DNA of 64,000 bases from Candidatus Bathyarchaeota archaeon (GTDB taxonomy: Archaea; Thermoproteota; Bathyarchaeia; Bathyarchaeales; Bathycorpusculaceae): contig PLTA01000039.1 in NCBI GenBank assembly GCA_003164295.1, forward strand, positions 383,375-447,374, written 5' to 3'. Under the pieces are notes generated by a model, which had not been told where the DNA came from, did no database searches, and saw nothing but the letters and a program-made list of their open reading frames with translations. Shown in pieces: positions 28,605 to 38,850 of the stretch (positions within the stretch are counted from its first letter, which is position 1; each line of letters starts with the position of its first letter). Both the position numbers and the translations under genes were made by a program.

Positions 28605-29087
28605 TTGGGTGATTGGATGGCGAGGGGGATTGTGGTAACTTCAGTTTTTTTAGTTATCGCTTGGCTTTTAATGCTAACTTACCAAATTTTTACTAAAAGC
28701 GCCCTAACATCGGTGGCGTCCATATTGCAGAATTTAGCTCCGCTTTTATCCTCATCCTTAAACTCAAACATTGCCGTGGCAGCTTTTGTCTGCTCATTTG
28801 CTTGGATGTTTGTTCTATCATCAGTAATTTCGGGTCTCATATTTGGAAAACAAAAAAGAATCTTCATTCAATTCCTAATCGGTCTATTATTGACCGTAAC
28901 AGCTTCAGCAATATTCGAAGGATTCAAAAGACTAGGGTTTGACCTATCCAATCCCGCCACTTTGCTTTCCAACCCGTATGCACAAATATTCAACAATGCA
29001 TTATTCTCCTTCTTCTTTCTTTCTCTACCCTTCATATTCATGATAGTTGTTGACCTGCGAGTCATGGCAAAGCAATATAAAAAATAA
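28605..29087 (+). CDS. Small multi-spanning membrane protein
   Basis: A 160-residue protein with four predicted transmembrane helices (about 7-27, 55-78, 85-105 and 130-152) and a basic end KQYKK. The frame starts at TTG 28605; ATG 28617 is an alternative. No recognised family. It stands 100 bases after the surface protein, beyond its terminator, so independent expression is likely. Confidence 0.6.
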   Translation: MGDWMARGIVVTSVFLVIAWLLMLTYQIFTKSALTSVASILQNLAPLLSSSLNSNIAVAAFVCSFAWMFVLSSVISGLIFGKQKRIFIQFLIGLLLTVTASAIFEGFKRLGFDLSNPATLLSNPYAQIFNNALFSFFFLSLPFIFMIVVDLRVMAKQYKK

Positions 29088-29168
29088 CGTTTTTTTAAGT
29101 TGCAGAGCATTTTAAGCGAAAAGGTGAAAAGGAACAAGCACCGTTTAATTTGCAATGGTGACTTAGAA

Positions 29169-29372
29169 ATGAGCGATATAGATATGGCAACTATTCAACT
29201 TAAAGGTGCAAAACAAAACTTTATTTTAAGTGGAGAGAAAAATTTTAAGACTGGGAGCAAAGGTTTTCATGCGCAGGGGAAAATGCAGATTGGCGATAAA
29301 AACTATCAGATAAACATTTTAGCTGTTGAAATTGGTTCAAAGCCAAAAGAGAAAGAAAAGACAGAAAAGTAA
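29169..29372 (+). CDS. Small hydrophilic protein, unknown function
   Basis: A 67-residue beta-rich protein (MSDIDMATIQLKGAKQNF) with a lysine-rich tail. ATG 29169 was chosen because GGTGA lies eight bases upstream, while the longer frame from TTG 29100 has no ribosome site. Glycine spacing (SGEKNFKTGSKGFHAQGK) suggests a small beta barrel. No family assigned. Confidence 0.5.
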   Translation: MSDIDMATIQLKGAKQNFILSGEKNFKTGSKGFHAQGKMQIGDKNYQINILAVEIGSKPKEKEKTEK

Positions 29373-29401
29373 CCACAGTTTTTTTTAATTTTATTTTTTG
29401 T

Positions 29402-29935
29402 TTAAGGCACTATTGATGCGTTAATTATCGTGACGGTTTTAGTTGGTTTATCGTTTGAGTTTGTTGCAACTTTAGCGATTGCGTCAACGACCTCCATTCC
29501 CGATGTAACTTTGCCAAATGCAGGATGCTTGGAATCTAAGAAATTGTTGTTTACTAGGTTTATGAAGAATTGGCTGCTTCCTGTGTTTGGACCTGCATTC
29601 GCCATTGCAATGGTGCCTCTGTCATTGCGGTTGTTTTTTGTGAATTCGTCCTTGATGTCGGGTATTGATGGGTCACCGTATCCAGTTCCTGTTGGGTCGC
29701 CGCCTTGAATCATGAAGCCTTTGATAACGCGATGGAAGATAGTGTCGTTAAAGGTTCCTTTTTGAACCAATGTTTTGAAGTTGTTTGTCGTTATTGGCAT
29801 GTCGTTGCGTAGTTGGATGGTTATGTCGCCCATGCTAGTGCGAAATAAAACTTTTATTCCGTTAACATATTCCTTCGAAATAGCTGTTGAATTTGGAGAT
29901 GTATTTGCGGGTTGGTTTGCTTTTTTTTCTGACAT
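29402..29935 (-). CDS. Cyclophilin-type peptidyl-prolyl isomerase, cytoplasmic
   Basis: Catalyses proline cis-trans isomerisation. Conserved features are FHRVIKGFMIQGGDPTGTGYG, IAMANAGPNTGSSQFFI and HPAFGKVTSGMEVVD, with the active arginine in FHR. No membrane segment. A Thr/Asn-rich N-terminal tail of about 25 residues precedes the domain. A paralogue with a membrane anchor lies 106 bases upstream in the same orientation. Confidence 0.92.
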   Translation of the reverse strand: MSEKKANQPANTSPNSTAISKEYVNGIKVLFRTSMGDITIQLRNDMPITTNNFKTLVQKGTFNDTIFHRVIKGFMIQGGDPTGTGYGDPSIPDIKDEFTKNNRNDRGTIAMANAGPNTGSSQFFINLVNNNFLDSKHPAFGKVTSGMEVVDAIAKVATNSNDKPTKTVTIINASIVP

Positions 29936-30041
29936 AAAATTATACCCGGATAAAGATGAGGATTATGCCTTTTATTTCTATTGCACGAAACAATGTGCGT
30001 TTTGATTTTTTTAGAAAAGAAAGAAAATAGAAAACTAAAAA

Positions 30042-30734
30042 TTAGGATATGACTGTTGCTGTCAATATCGTTACTGGATTCACTGGTTGACTATTTTCAC
30101 CTGTGGCAGGATTCGTAGTCACTTGGGAGTTGGCTATAGCATCAACTATATTTTGACCTGAGATCACCGTTCCAAACACCGTGTATGTTCCGTCAAATGT
30201 GCTTCCGTCTGGATAAGTTATCCCGCTGTTATCAGCAGCGTTTATGAAGAATTCGCTTGTTGCTGAGTTAGGGCTGCTTGTTTTTGCCATGGCTACTGTG
30301 TACTTTGTGTTAAGATTGTTTGTGCCTATTTCATCTTTTATGGCTGGAACCGTTTGGCTTATTTGGCCGCCTTGAATCATAAAGCCAGCAACGACACGTT
30401 GGAAAGTAGTTCCGTCATACCAACCTTTTTGAACGATGTTTATGAAATTGGCGGTTGTAATGGGCTTATCAGTTCGTAATTGAATAGTTATGTTACCAAT
30501 GCTTGTTTGAAGTAAAACTTCAGTTCCATTGGTGTTGCTTGTTGGAGAAGAAGTCGCAGTTGTTGTCGGAGTAGCCGTTGGATTGGTTGTCTGATCTGCA
30601 GATTTATTACCTGATTGTCCTAGAACTTCATACACTCCGACAGCAATTATCACTATAGCTATTACGCCAATTGCAAGCCACAATTTATTTCTAGACTTGT
30701 GCCTTGACACCTTACCCTTTCTATTTGATGTCAT
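30042..30734 (-). CDS. Membrane-anchored extracellular cyclophilin
   Basis: Residues 1-18 are very basic, residues about 19-39 form one transmembrane helix, and a Thr/Ser/Pro linker (about 46-70) leads to a cyclophilin domain. Motifs FQRVVAGFMIQGGQ and SATSEFFIN match family sites, although the active-site region reads FQRV rather than FHRV. The domain should face outside and may fold surface proteins such as the nearby beta-propeller. It is tandem with a cytoplasmic paralogue, suggesting duplication and relocation. Confidence 0.9.
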   Translation of the reverse strand: MTSNRKGKVSRHKSRNKLWLAIGVIAIVIIAVGVYEVLGQSGNKSADQTTNPTATPTTTATSSPTSNTNGTEVLLQTSIGNITIQLRTDKPITTANFINIVQKGWYDGTTFQRVVAGFMIQGGQISQTVPAIKDEIGTNNLNTKYTVAMAKTSSPNSATSEFFINAADNSGITYPDGSTFDGTYTVFGTVISGQNIVDAIANSQVTTNPATGENSQPVNPVTILTATVIS

Positions 30735-30928
30735 GTCTCAGATGTTTAGCTGCTTATCATATAAAATTTTCTAGTTTGGGGCAAGTTTTTAGATATTTTT
30801 GTTTTTATCAGCTTTATTTCGACCGCATATGCACCATTTCCATCGTCATACCGTTTACGCCGCTACTGTGATAGGGAAATTAGAAATAAATGTGCCTTTA
30901 TGATATAATCTTCTTAAGGCGAAGTGTT

Positions 30929-32476
30929 ATGACGGATATCGTGTTTGTATTTGAGGTTCATCAGCCCCATAGGTTAAGGCGCAACTTGTTTTGGGAAGGC
31001 AAAATTTTCAAACGGTTAAAAAAAGAAGAATTATTCGATTACTATTTTGACAACGAAGTCGATCGAGAAATTTTTAAGCGTGCCGCACGCAAAGCCTATT
31101 TTCCTTCTAACCAGATAATACTCGACTCAATAGACAAACATAAACATGACAGCAAGCAAGCCAAATATTCATTTAGCATATCGGGAGTGTTTCTTGAGCA
31201 ATGTGAAATGTTTGATCGAGATCTCCTTGCATCTTTCAAGCAACTCGCCGATACTGGACAAGTCGAAATGCTCAATCAAACTTACTACCACTCCATCTCA
31301 AGCCTTTATCCCGATAAAGAAGAATTCATTGAACAAGCCAGAATGCATAAGCAAACCGTAAAGGACTTGCTTGGCTATGTGCCCAGCGTTTTCGAGAATA
31401 CAGAGCTATTATACAATAACACCATCGCTAAAACAGTTGAATCCATGGGCTACAAGGGCATATTCACTGAAGGGGTTGAGAAAATTCTTGGCGAAAAATC
31501 CCCCAATTATCTCTACACCGCTAGGGGAGCAAAAAAGATTCGAGTTTTACTTCGAAACTACAAATTAACTGATGACATTGGATTTAGATTTTCATCACGG
31601 TGGTGGCCAGAATGGCCCCTTACTGCAGATAAGTTTGCAGGTTGGCTCGCGGGAACACCGGGCGAATGTATCAACATTTTTCCTGACTATGAAACATTTG
31701 GCGAACATCACTGGCCAGAAACAGGAATTCACAGTTTCCTACAACACCTTCCTGATGAGATTTTGAAGTTTGACAATTTGCAGATGACAACTCCATCTGA
31801 AGTGGTGGATAAGCATGCTCCAGCGGGAGATATTGATGTACCCGAAGCCGGGGGCACGGTTTCTTGGGCAGATATCCAAAGAGACCAATCTGGATGGCTT
31901 GGCAACGTTATGCAATGGGCTTACTACACTACACTACGTCGATTAGAGCCATTCATAAAGGAAGCGGATGACCCTGAATTTCTTAGACTTTGGCGTGACT
32001 TCCAAACAAGCGATCATTTATATTACATGTTCAATGCTGGCGGTGGACCGGGAGAAGTTCACTCGTATTTCAGTCCATTCGAATCGCCTATGGACGCTTT
32101 TGTTGCAGCCCAAACTCTTCTGAATGAATTTGAAACTAGACTTAGGATGGCAATTTTAACAGCCAATGAGCCGTTTCTGTTCTATACAAATGTTGGGAAA
32201 CAGTATTACACCGGTACCATAGCATGGAGCCTGAAGGGGTTTGTTAAAGCAATCAAGGAAGTTAACATCAAAGCCGTAGAGTTCCACGTTTACAACGGAG
32301 ACTTTGAAAGCTGGTTGCAAAGTTCGCTTAAAGACCAAAAATTAGCCTCAGACTTCACAGAAATCAAATCTTCTGGTGAAAAAGGCGAAAAACTGAGGAA
32401 AACAATCGTTGACTCTGTAAAAAAACGTTATGCTGCCCTTAATAAGCAAACGCAGGATGCAACCAAACTGTTCTAA
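30929..32476 (+). CDS. GH57 family glycoside hydrolase (alpha-amylase-like)
   Basis: A GH57 enzyme acting on alpha-glucans. All five family regions are visible: HQPHR near the start, YYHS, the nucleophile region FENTELLYN, the acid/base region FPDYETFGEHHW and TVSWAD. ATG 30929 puts the HQPHR motif about 11 residues in, as in relatives; the frame is open to GTG 30890. Length about 515. It leads a cluster with two glycosyltransferase-type genes, suggesting storage-glucan turnover. Confidence 0.92.
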   Translation: MTDIVFVFEVHQPHRLRRNLFWEGKIFKRLKKEELFDYYFDNEVDREIFKRAARKAYFPSNQIILDSIDKHKHDSKQAKYSFSISGVFLEQCEMFDRDLLASFKQLADTGQVEMLNQTYYHSISSLYPDKEEFIEQARMHKQTVKDLLGYVPSVFENTELLYNNTIAKTVESMGYKGIFTEGVEKILGEKSPNYLYTARGAKKIRVLLRNYKLTDDIGFRFSSRWWPEWPLTADKFAGWLAGTPGECINIFPDYETFGEHHWPETGIHSFLQHLPDEILKFDNLQMTTPSEVVDKHAPAGDIDVPEAGGTVSWADIQRDQSGWLGNVMQWAYYTTLRRLEPFIKEADDPEFLRLWRDFQTSDHLYYMFNAGGGPGEVHSYFSPFESPMDAFVAAQTLLNEFETRLRMAILTANEPFLFYTNVGKQYYTGTIAWSLKGFVKAIKEVNIKAVEFHVYNGDFESWLQSSLKDQKLASDFTEIKSSGEKGEKLRKTIVDSVKKRYAALNKQTQDATKLF

Positions 32477-32536
32477 AAAAACTGACACATATGCGTTTAT
32501 AAGATAAGTCGCCTTAATTATTGACGGTGCGCCGAA

Positions 32537-32788
32537 ATGAGAGATGAACTTCCTTTTCCCGATAAGGTGTTACAAACATTACATAACTTATGCGCCACAG
32601 CAGCTGATTTGGCCCGTAGAGGAGAAGAAGTTGCCAGACTTATGCAGAAAGACCCAAATGAAATAGAAAGCATTTTGGATAAGTACAAGTCTGAAGGTTT
32701 CGCTGAGAGCTTTGTGGATAATGAAGGAAAAAAACGCTACTATCTCAATGCCAGAGGAATAATCAAAGTCTGCTCGCTCTTCACGTAG
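32537..32788 (+). CDS. Small winged-helix-like protein
   Basis: An 83-residue helical protein with the layout of a winged helix (AADLARRGEEVARLMQKDPNEIESILDKYKSEGF, then the wing KRYYLNARGI). It sits between the GH57 gene and the glycosyltransferases, 60 and 8 bases away, so it may be a local regulator of glucan metabolism. The family is not recognised with certainty. Confidence 0.6.
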   Translation: MRDELPFPDKVLQTLHNLCATAADLARRGEEVARLMQKDPNEIESILDKYKSEGFAESFVDNEGKKRYYLNARGIIKVCSLFT

Positions 32789-32795
32789 TGGAAGT

Positions 32796-33419
32796 ATGCG
32801 TGTCATTATTTTTTCGTGGGAGTATCCGCCAAGAGTGGTGGGTAAGCTCTCTGGATATGTAAAAGCCCTTTCAGTGCAACTTGCAACCAAAAACGTTGAG
32901 GTTAATGTAGTCACTTACGATGACCATTTGACTGGTTTAGATCAAGAACCGACAGGAGTAAAAACAGTTAGAGTGTCAAACCCTGTTCGAACCCACATTG
33001 GAGTATTAACATGGGTTTTAACATTAAACCAAGAGGTTGAACGAGCAGCAGCCAACATTTACTATCAAGCCAATGAGCAAATTGATTTGATAGACGTTTA
33101 TGACTGGCATTTTATTCCTGCTGCAGTTACGTTAAAAAGTGGATTGGGCATGCCATTTGTTTATTCTGTGGAAAGTTTAGAAGATCATCGATCACAGGCT
33201 CTAAATACACCTTATAACATGGCAATTAAAAGTATTGAATGGTTAGGTTTCTTTGAGGCTGAGAAAATCAGCGTTAAATCAGAATGGATGCGTGACGAGG
33301 TAATTAGAATTTATAAAGTTCCTAAAGAAAAAATAAATGTCATTTCAACCGATCCAGATTTGTGGTTGACAGATATCCTTAAACTATACAATGATGTGGG
33401 TGGATTGAAAGTCAAATGA
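32796..33419 (+). CDS. Stand-alone N-terminal half of a GT-B glycosyltransferase
   Basis: A 207-residue protein that aligns by eye with the N-terminal Rossmann domain of its downstream neighbour (FSWEYPPRVVGKLSGYVKALS versus LSWEFPPRVIGGISPHVYFLS). It includes the DVYDWH and KSEWM regions and stops after STDPDLW, exactly where the C-terminal domain would begin. No nucleotide-sugar domain is present. The ATGA overlap with the next gene couples the two, so it may act as a regulatory or acceptor-binding subunit. Confidence 0.8.
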   Translation: MRVIIFSWEYPPRVVGKLSGYVKALSVQLATKNVEVNVVTYDDHLTGLDQEPTGVKTVRVSNPVRTHIGVLTWVLTLNQEVERAAANIYYQANEQIDLIDVYDWHFIPAAVTLKSGLGMPFVYSVESLEDHRSQALNTPYNMAIKSIEWLGFFEAEKISVKSEWMRDEVIRIYKVPKEKINVISTDPDLWLTDILKLYNDVGGLKVK

Positions 33420-34621
33420 ACGACGACTTAACCGTTATGATGTTGAGTTGGGAGTTTCCACCTAGAGTAATAGGGGGAATTTCTCCTCATGTTTACTTTT
33501 TATCAAAAAACTTGGTGAAGCAAGGAGTAAAAGTTTACGTTATAACCTGTGATTTTCCAGATACACCCGCTCACGAAGTAATTGATGGAGTAGAGGTTTA
33601 CAGAATTGATTCATACAAAAACCCTGCGCCAGATTTTGCGTCATGGGTTTACTTAATGAATTTGAACATGCAAAAAGAAACAGCTGAAATAACAAGAAAA
33701 ATCGGCGGCAAAATTGATGTTTTTCATGCTCATGATTGGCTTGTGGCAAACGCAGGAATTGGACTTAAACATGTTTTTCGAAAACCTCTTTTGGTAACCA
33801 TGCATTCAACTGAAATCGGCAGAAGAGACGGCTTACATACTAACACTGAAAAAATGATTCATGAAACTGAAGCATGGTTAACCTACGAGGCTTGGCGCGT
33901 GGTTTGCTGCAGTGAATATATGATTTCACATGTCAAATGGGCTTTTGGACTTCCACCCGACAAATTAGTTATGATTCCAAACGGTGTAAACACGCAATGC
34001 TACCTCGATATTGACTTCGATATAAAAGAGTTCCGCAGCAAATTTGCTTTGCCTGAAGAAAAAATAGTGCTTTTCGTAGGAAGACTAGTATATGAAAAAG
34101 GAATTCATGTATTGATTAACGCCGTTCCAAAAATTTTACAAAAAGTTGACGCTAAATTCATCATCGTGGGTAGCGGCTACATGAAGGAACAACTGCTAAA
34201 CATTGTGCGAAGCATGGGACTTGAACATAAGGTTCTTTTCGAAGGTTTCCTAGATGAAGACAGCTTGCTTAAACTTCAAAAATGCGCTGATGTATCAGTT
34301 GTGCCGTCACTTTTTGAACCGTTCGGAATTGTAGCGTTGGAAGCTATGGCGGCAAAAAGCCCAGTTGTTGCATCTGACACTGGCGGGTTATCAGAAATCA
34401 TTGAACACGACGTAACTGGAGTTAAAGTTTATCCAAATAATCCTGATTCCTTAGCTTGGGGCATAACAAAAGTCTTAGTAGACGATAATTATCGAAAAAA
34501 CATCAGCGAAAACGCTTATAGAAGAGTTATAGAAAAATATGACTGGGAAAAGATTGCGCAACAAACCAAACGGGTATACGAGAGCGTTTTAGGCGAGTAT
34601 TCAAAGAGTTTTTGGGCATAG
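33416..34621 (+). CDS. GT4/GT5-type glycosyltransferase, glycogen-synthase-like
   Basis: Full GT-B enzyme of 401 residues. The N-terminal domain carries WEFPPRVIGGIS and FHAHDWL, and the C-terminal donor domain has FVGRLVYEKG, VPSLFEPFGIVALEAMA and SDTGGLSEII, the E-x7-E region that binds the nucleotide sugar. Close to archaeal glycogen synthases, consistent with GH57 upstream. It overlaps the stand-alone half-protein by four bases. Confidence 0.88.
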   Translation: MNDDLTVMMLSWEFPPRVIGGISPHVYFLSKNLVKQGVKVYVITCDFPDTPAHEVIDGVEVYRIDSYKNPAPDFASWVYLMNLNMQKETAEITRKIGGKIDVFHAHDWLVANAGIGLKHVFRKPLLVTMHSTEIGRRDGLHTNTEKMIHETEAWLTYEAWRVVCCSEYMISHVKWAFGLPPDKLVMIPNGVNTQCYLDIDFDIKEFRSKFALPEEKIVLFVGRLVYEKGIHVLINAVPKILQKVDAKFIIVGSGYMKEQLLNIVRSMGLEHKVLFEGFLDEDSLLKLQKCADVSVVPSLFEPFGIVALEAMAAKSPVVASDTGGLSEIIEHDVTGVKVYPNNPDSLAWGITKVLVDDNYRKNISENAYRRVIEKYDWEKIAQQTKRVYESVLGEYSKSFWA

Positions 34622-34623
34622 TG

Positions 34624-35985
34624 CTATTTTCCTCCAATCACTCGCACATTTTCTACCTGGATCCAAGGCGAAATCAACTGTCCCATCTGCCGCTCATTGC
34701 TACCAACCAAACTCACGTTTTTGAGCACCTCAAAAATGTTGCCTGCAAGCATAACGCCTCGGCTGCAATGTACTATTTCTCCATTCCTTATTTTCCAAGC
34801 TGGAGTTGCAACAACTGAGAATTCGCCGCTTATAGGATTGCTGCTATGGGCGCCTTGCAAATAATATACTATTAAGCCGTCATCTACTTCACTTAACATT
34901 TCTTCGGATGTTTTGTTTCCAGGCATAATATGGAAGTTGGTTGTGTCGATACTAGGTGTTGATAGATATCCTGCTCTGGCAGCGTTCCCTGTGCTTTCTT
35001 TGCCATCTTTTCGGGCTGAGTAATTATCGTACAAGAAATTGCTTAGAATTCCTTTTTCAATAACTGCTGTTTTTTGGTGTGGTACTCCTTCGCCGTCAAA
35101 AGCCCATGTGCGTAATCCGCCAGGGAATAAACCATCGTCGTAAATTGTGAGATTGTCTGAAACGACTTTTTGCCCAAGTTTATCCTTAAATGGAGATTGA
35201 TTTCTTTGAACATTGTCCGCTTCAACCGCGTTAACCAACGTATAACCTAAAAGGTCCTGTAGAGCAAACTGAGTTAATATAAGAGTGGAAGATTTGGTCT
35301 CAACTGACTCAGTTTTTAATGCAGAAAGAGCCATTTTCGCAGCTTCTTTTCCAACCCAAACTGGGTCAACATCGTAGTTTCTTGAAGCGTTAAATTCAAA
35401 GCAAACTGGCGTAACCGTGTTTCCTTCTTTCGCCAACGTTGCGATGCTACATTCTATAACTGTTCCTTTATCAAAACCTGCTACTCCATTCGAGTTGGCA
35501 ATTGCATTAGAAATGTAGGCGTTGCCTATCCCCCCCTCAATTGGAGCAACTCGTTTGTCAACTTGGCTGGCAGCGTCAAGCATGGTCGCAGCTATATTCA
35601 CCAGTTCGTCTGAACTAAGCGCTATTATTTTGTCATCAAAAGTCTGTTTCAGCGAGGGATAAGATTTGTTATTTGGAAGCCCTTTCCAATCTACATCGGG
35701 TTTGCTTGCCTTTGCTGCACCCAAAGCACCAGCAATCGCGTTTTCAACTGCGTTTTTGTCATCTATCACGTTTGTATAAGCGAAACCTACCGCTTTGTTT
35801 GCGGCTACTCGGATACCTAAGCCTCGGTCAATTATCCTGTTGGTTTTACTGATTTGTCCAAGTTCAATGCCGATGTTTGTTGCTTGTCCCTCATAAACAT
35901 AGGCTTCAGCTTCAGAGGCGCCTTTCTGCATAGCTACCTTAACTGCGTTTTCAGCTAAACTTAGCATTATATCTTTTTTAAGCAC
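34624..35985 (-). CDS. TldE/PmbA-type subunit of TldD-TldE protease
   Basis: Partner of TldD in a metalloprotease complex that digests unfolded peptides and matures peptide products. It has the family N-terminal region ([13 protein letters not shown]) and C-terminal repeats but no HExxxH, as expected for TldE. GTG 35985 overlaps the tldD stop by eight bases; ATG 35967 is a close alternative. About 453 residues. Confidence 0.9.
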   Translation of the reverse strand: MLKKDIMLSLAENAVKVAMQKGASEAEAYVYEGQATNIGIELGQISKTNRIIDRGLGIRVAANKAVGFAYTNVIDDKNAVENAIAGALGAAKASKPDVDWKGLPNNKSYPSLKQTFDDKIIALSSDELVNIAATMLDAASQVDKRVAPIEGGIGNAYISNAIANSNGVAGFDKGTVIECSIATLAKEGNTVTPVCFEFNASRNYDVDPVWVGKEAAKMALSALKTESVETKSSTLILTQFALQDLLGYTLVNAVEADNVQRNQSPFKDKLGQKVVSDNLTIYDDGLFPGGLRTWAFDGEGVPHQKTAVIEKGILSNFLYDNYSARKDGKESTGNAARAGYLSTPSIDTTNFHIMPGNKTSEEMLSEVDDGLIVYYLQGAHSSNPISGEFSVVATPAWKIRNGEIVHCSRGVMLAGNIFEVLKNVSLVGSNERQMGQLISPWIQVENVRVIGGK

Positions 35986-37363
35986 TGCCACCAACAACCA
36001 TCTCCTTAACTCTGATGTGCGGTCCACCATCACTTATGAAAGCGATTTGGCCTTTGCCGCATCGTCCTGGATCTAACAGAAAATCTTTTCCGACAGCGTC
36101 AACCTGATGTAACGTTTGAAGGGTATTACCACTTATTGACGCGTCACGAATTGGGGTGCCTATTTCGCCATCGTTTATTTCGTAGCCTTCTTGGATGCCC
36201 ACTTGGAAAGTGCCGTCAAGGTTAGCTTGGCCCCCTCTAAAACTCTTAAAGTAATAACCCTGCTTGATGCCTTCAATTAATTCTTCGAAAGCTTGGTCTC
36301 TGGGCGCCATGTATGTACATCTCATTCGAATGATTGGTTCTACGCGGAAATCTTCAGCTCTAGCATTTCCCGTGGGTTGAGCATTAAATTTTAATGCTGT
36401 CTCACGGTTATGCATTAAACCAGCGACCACTCCATCTTTTATCAATAATGTTTTCTGGGTTTGGACTCCTTCATCGTCATATTTGAAGGTGCCAAAAGAC
36501 CCGTCAATTGTGCCATCATCATAGAAAGTTACTAAATTTGAACCAATTTTTTTTCCAATGTTATCCGCTAAGACTCCTCCAGAGAGAGCCAAATCGGCTT
36601 CAGCCAAATGCCCAAATGCTTCATGAACAAAAACTCCGACGACATTTGGACCTAAAACTACTGGGAAAGTTCCTCCTTTTGGCGATTTCGCATTCAATTG
36701 TTCAATTGCTCGTTTAGCAACTTTTTCTCCTAAATCTTCAGGGGGTTGCTCGTCAAATACTTCGTATCCAGCGGTTGAGCCTATTTCTTCTCGACTAAAA
36801 GTAAAAACGCCCTCATTTAGGGCTGACGCAGTTATTCTTGCCCAAACATACAGTTTATCTTGCTCGATACTTGTGCCATCGCTATTCACAAAATAGCTTG
36901 TGCCAGTCAAATCCATATAATCCATGTTACAACTCTTGATTCGCTTATCGAAATCCAAACTTGCTTTATTCACAGCCAACGCATTTTTCACTTTTTCCTC
37001 CATCAAAATGTCAGATGGGTTCTTCTTTGGCTTTGATACAACTTTGTCTGTGACAACTTTGGCTTCAGCAATTCTAATTGGGGTTTTTAACCTTGCGCTT
37101 GCCATTTTAGCCATCCTGCAGGCATCTGAAACTGCGTCGATCAAAATGTCGTCATCCAATGAGCCAACGGATGCGAAGCCCCACGCTCCATTTACGAGTA
37201 CACGCAAAGCAACTCCATTCTCGATTCCTTGCTTTGCCGCTTCCACTCGTTCCTCCTTTATGTTGAGGACGGTTTTGTAGAGCTTTTGAGCTCGGGCTTC
37301 GGCATATTGTGCTCCGAACTTTTGAGTGGCTGCATTGTTAATTTTTGTTAGAAGGTCTTTCAT
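35978..37363 (-). CDS. tldD: TldD-type zinc metalloprotease subunit
   Basis: The catalytic subunit, with [11 protein letters not shown] giving the HExxxH metal site, and the later conserved cysteine-containing region GRCGKGQ. Length 461 is normal. It is upstream of and overlaps its TldE partner, so the two are made together. Substrates in this organism are unknown; no ribosomal peptide precursor is evident nearby. Confidence 0.93.
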   Translation of the reverse strand: MKDLLTKINNAATQKFGAQYAEARAQKLYKTVLNIKEERVEAAKQGIENGVALRVLVNGAWGFASVGSLDDDILIDAVSDACRMAKMASARLKTPIRIAEAKVVTDKVVSKPKKNPSDILMEEKVKNALAVNKASLDFDKRIKSCNMDYMDLTGTSYFVNSDGTSIEQDKLYVWARITASALNEGVFTFSREEIGSTAGYEVFDEQPPEDLGEKVAKRAIEQLNAKSPKGGTFPVVLGPNVVGVFVHEAFGHLAEADLALSGGVLADNIGKKIGSNLVTFYDDGTIDGSFGTFKYDDEGVQTQKTLLIKDGVVAGLMHNRETALKFNAQPTGNARAEDFRVEPIIRMRCTYMAPRDQAFEELIEGIKQGYYFKSFRGGQANLDGTFQVGIQEGYEINDGEIGTPIRDASISGNTLQTLHQVDAVGKDFLLDPGRCGKGQIAFISDGGPHIRVKEMVVGGSA

Positions 37364-37460
37364 GAATTATCTATCCTTTGTAGGTTGAAACGTTTTAACT
37401 AGAATTATTGTGGTGAATTAAATGATTGTGTTTCCTTGATAATTAGCGAACGTTGAATTA

Positions 37461-38765
37461 TTATTTTCCAAAAAAATCGGACATGTTCATCTGCTTAACC
37501 ATTTCATGTGGAAGCTTAGGTTTTGGCTTGAGAACTGGGGTATCAACACCCAAGACCAGTTGTCCATAAACGCCGTCGTATCCTGGTGTGACTTTTGCTG
37601 TGCCGCTTCTAACTTTAACGATGGCTTGTGCTATTGATGCATCCACCACTTTAGCTAACGCATCCATTGTTGTATCAATTAAAACAGTATATTCGTCACT
37701 GAATTTTTCAACCAACAAACTATAGTTTCTCCAAACCGCTTGCGTCGAAGGAGAATCCGTCCCAAGTACTGCCGCAATTATTTCTGAAAGAGGAAGCAAA
37801 CGCAAAAAACCAGGTGCACCTTCACGTTTGAAGTTTACTGGTCGGTCAGCCAACTCTTCAACCCGCTGCTCCACGCCTTTTGTGAGGGATCTTCGGCAAA
37901 CAGGGCAGACATTGTTGAATTTTATTGCATCTTGAGGCGAGAGGGCGATTTTGCAGTTTCGATGACCGGTCCAATGATATTTGCCGTAAGCAGGATCCAC
38001 CTCAATAGTATATTTGAAGTGCTCTTTATTGTTGTTTTTTATCGCGTCAACAACTTGGCCATAGGTGAATTTTTCTAGCTCGAAAACGTTGGCTTCTCTG
38101 CCGATCCGCCATGGCCAAAAACTGTGGCAATCACTGTTTGAAACAAGCGCAAACTTGTCAAGTTTGCTTAGCCGCCAATTCATCGGAGGGTCAGATGAAA
38201 GCCCCGTTTCTAAAGCGTAGATATATTTGGTCATGTCTTGGTAGCAGTCTTCCATGGTATCAAAGCCGCTGAAAGCGCCGAAAATGCTGAACCACGGAGT
38301 CCAGGCGTGGGCTGGGAAAATCACGTTTTCGCTGGAAACAGCCATAACCTGCTCAACGAGCTGTGGTGCTGTCATGTTTAGGGTTGGTCTTCCATCGGAG
38401 GCTAAATTTCCAAAATCTTTTAGACGTTCATTAATCTGATCAACAATTTCTAAACTTGGAGCCAATATGACGTGGTGTATTTTCTTGGATTCACCATTAT
38501 AGTCGAAGATGGTGCAGACTTCAGTTGTGAGCATAAAACGGACAGTCGAATCGGGATTTCGTTTTGACTTGAGAAGTCCAGAGTCCTGTTCAGGCGTCAA
38601 TGTTTCATTTATTTCTCTGAGCCATTGCGGATGGGTGAAATCGCCTGTGCCAACAAGGTTTAATCCTTTAATTTTTGAGTACCTGGCGATTTCTGGAATG
38701 TTCATTTGTTCGCTTGTTGCTCGGCTGTAACGTCCATGAATGTGTAGGTCCGCTATGACTCTCAT
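37461..38765 (-). CDS. Endonuclease Q (PHP-domain DNA repair nuclease)
   Basis: EndoQ nicks 5' of deaminated bases and abasic sites. The PHP metal sites are DLHIHGRYS, GTGDFTHP, TTEVCT, FPAHAW and SNSDCH. A zinc motif CPVCRRS follows in the C-terminal half, then the conserved PVNFKREG and a helical end. ATG 38765 is chosen because DLHIHG then falls at the N-terminus; upstream in-frame ATGs exist. The short ending SDFFGK resembles a PCNA-binding peptide. Confidence 0.88.
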   Translation of the reverse strand: MRVIADLHIHGRYSRATSEQMNIPEIARYSKIKGLNLVGTGDFTHPQWLREINETLTPEQDSGLLKSKRNPDSTVRFMLTTEVCTIFDYNGESKKIHHVILAPSLEIVDQINERLKDFGNLASDGRPTLNMTAPQLVEQVMAVSSENVIFPAHAWTPWFSIFGAFSGFDTMEDCYQDMTKYIYALETGLSSDPPMNWRLSKLDKFALVSNSDCHSFWPWRIGREANVFELEKFTYGQVVDAIKNNNKEHFKYTIEVDPAYGKYHWTGHRNCKIALSPQDAIKFNNVCPVCRRSLTKGVEQRVEELADRPVNFKREGAPGFLRLLPLSEIIAAVLGTDSPSTQAVWRNYSLLVEKFSDEYTVLIDTTMDALAKVVDASIAQAIVKVRSGTAKVTPGYDGVYGQLVLGVDTPVLKPKPKLPHEMVKQMNMSDFFGK

Positions 38766-38850
38766 GCTTAACGCCTTAAGGCTAACGTTCACTCTAACCA
38801 TTTTAAGGCTTCGCAAAGTCTGCGCTAAAATTAAGAAACCGTTAATCGAT

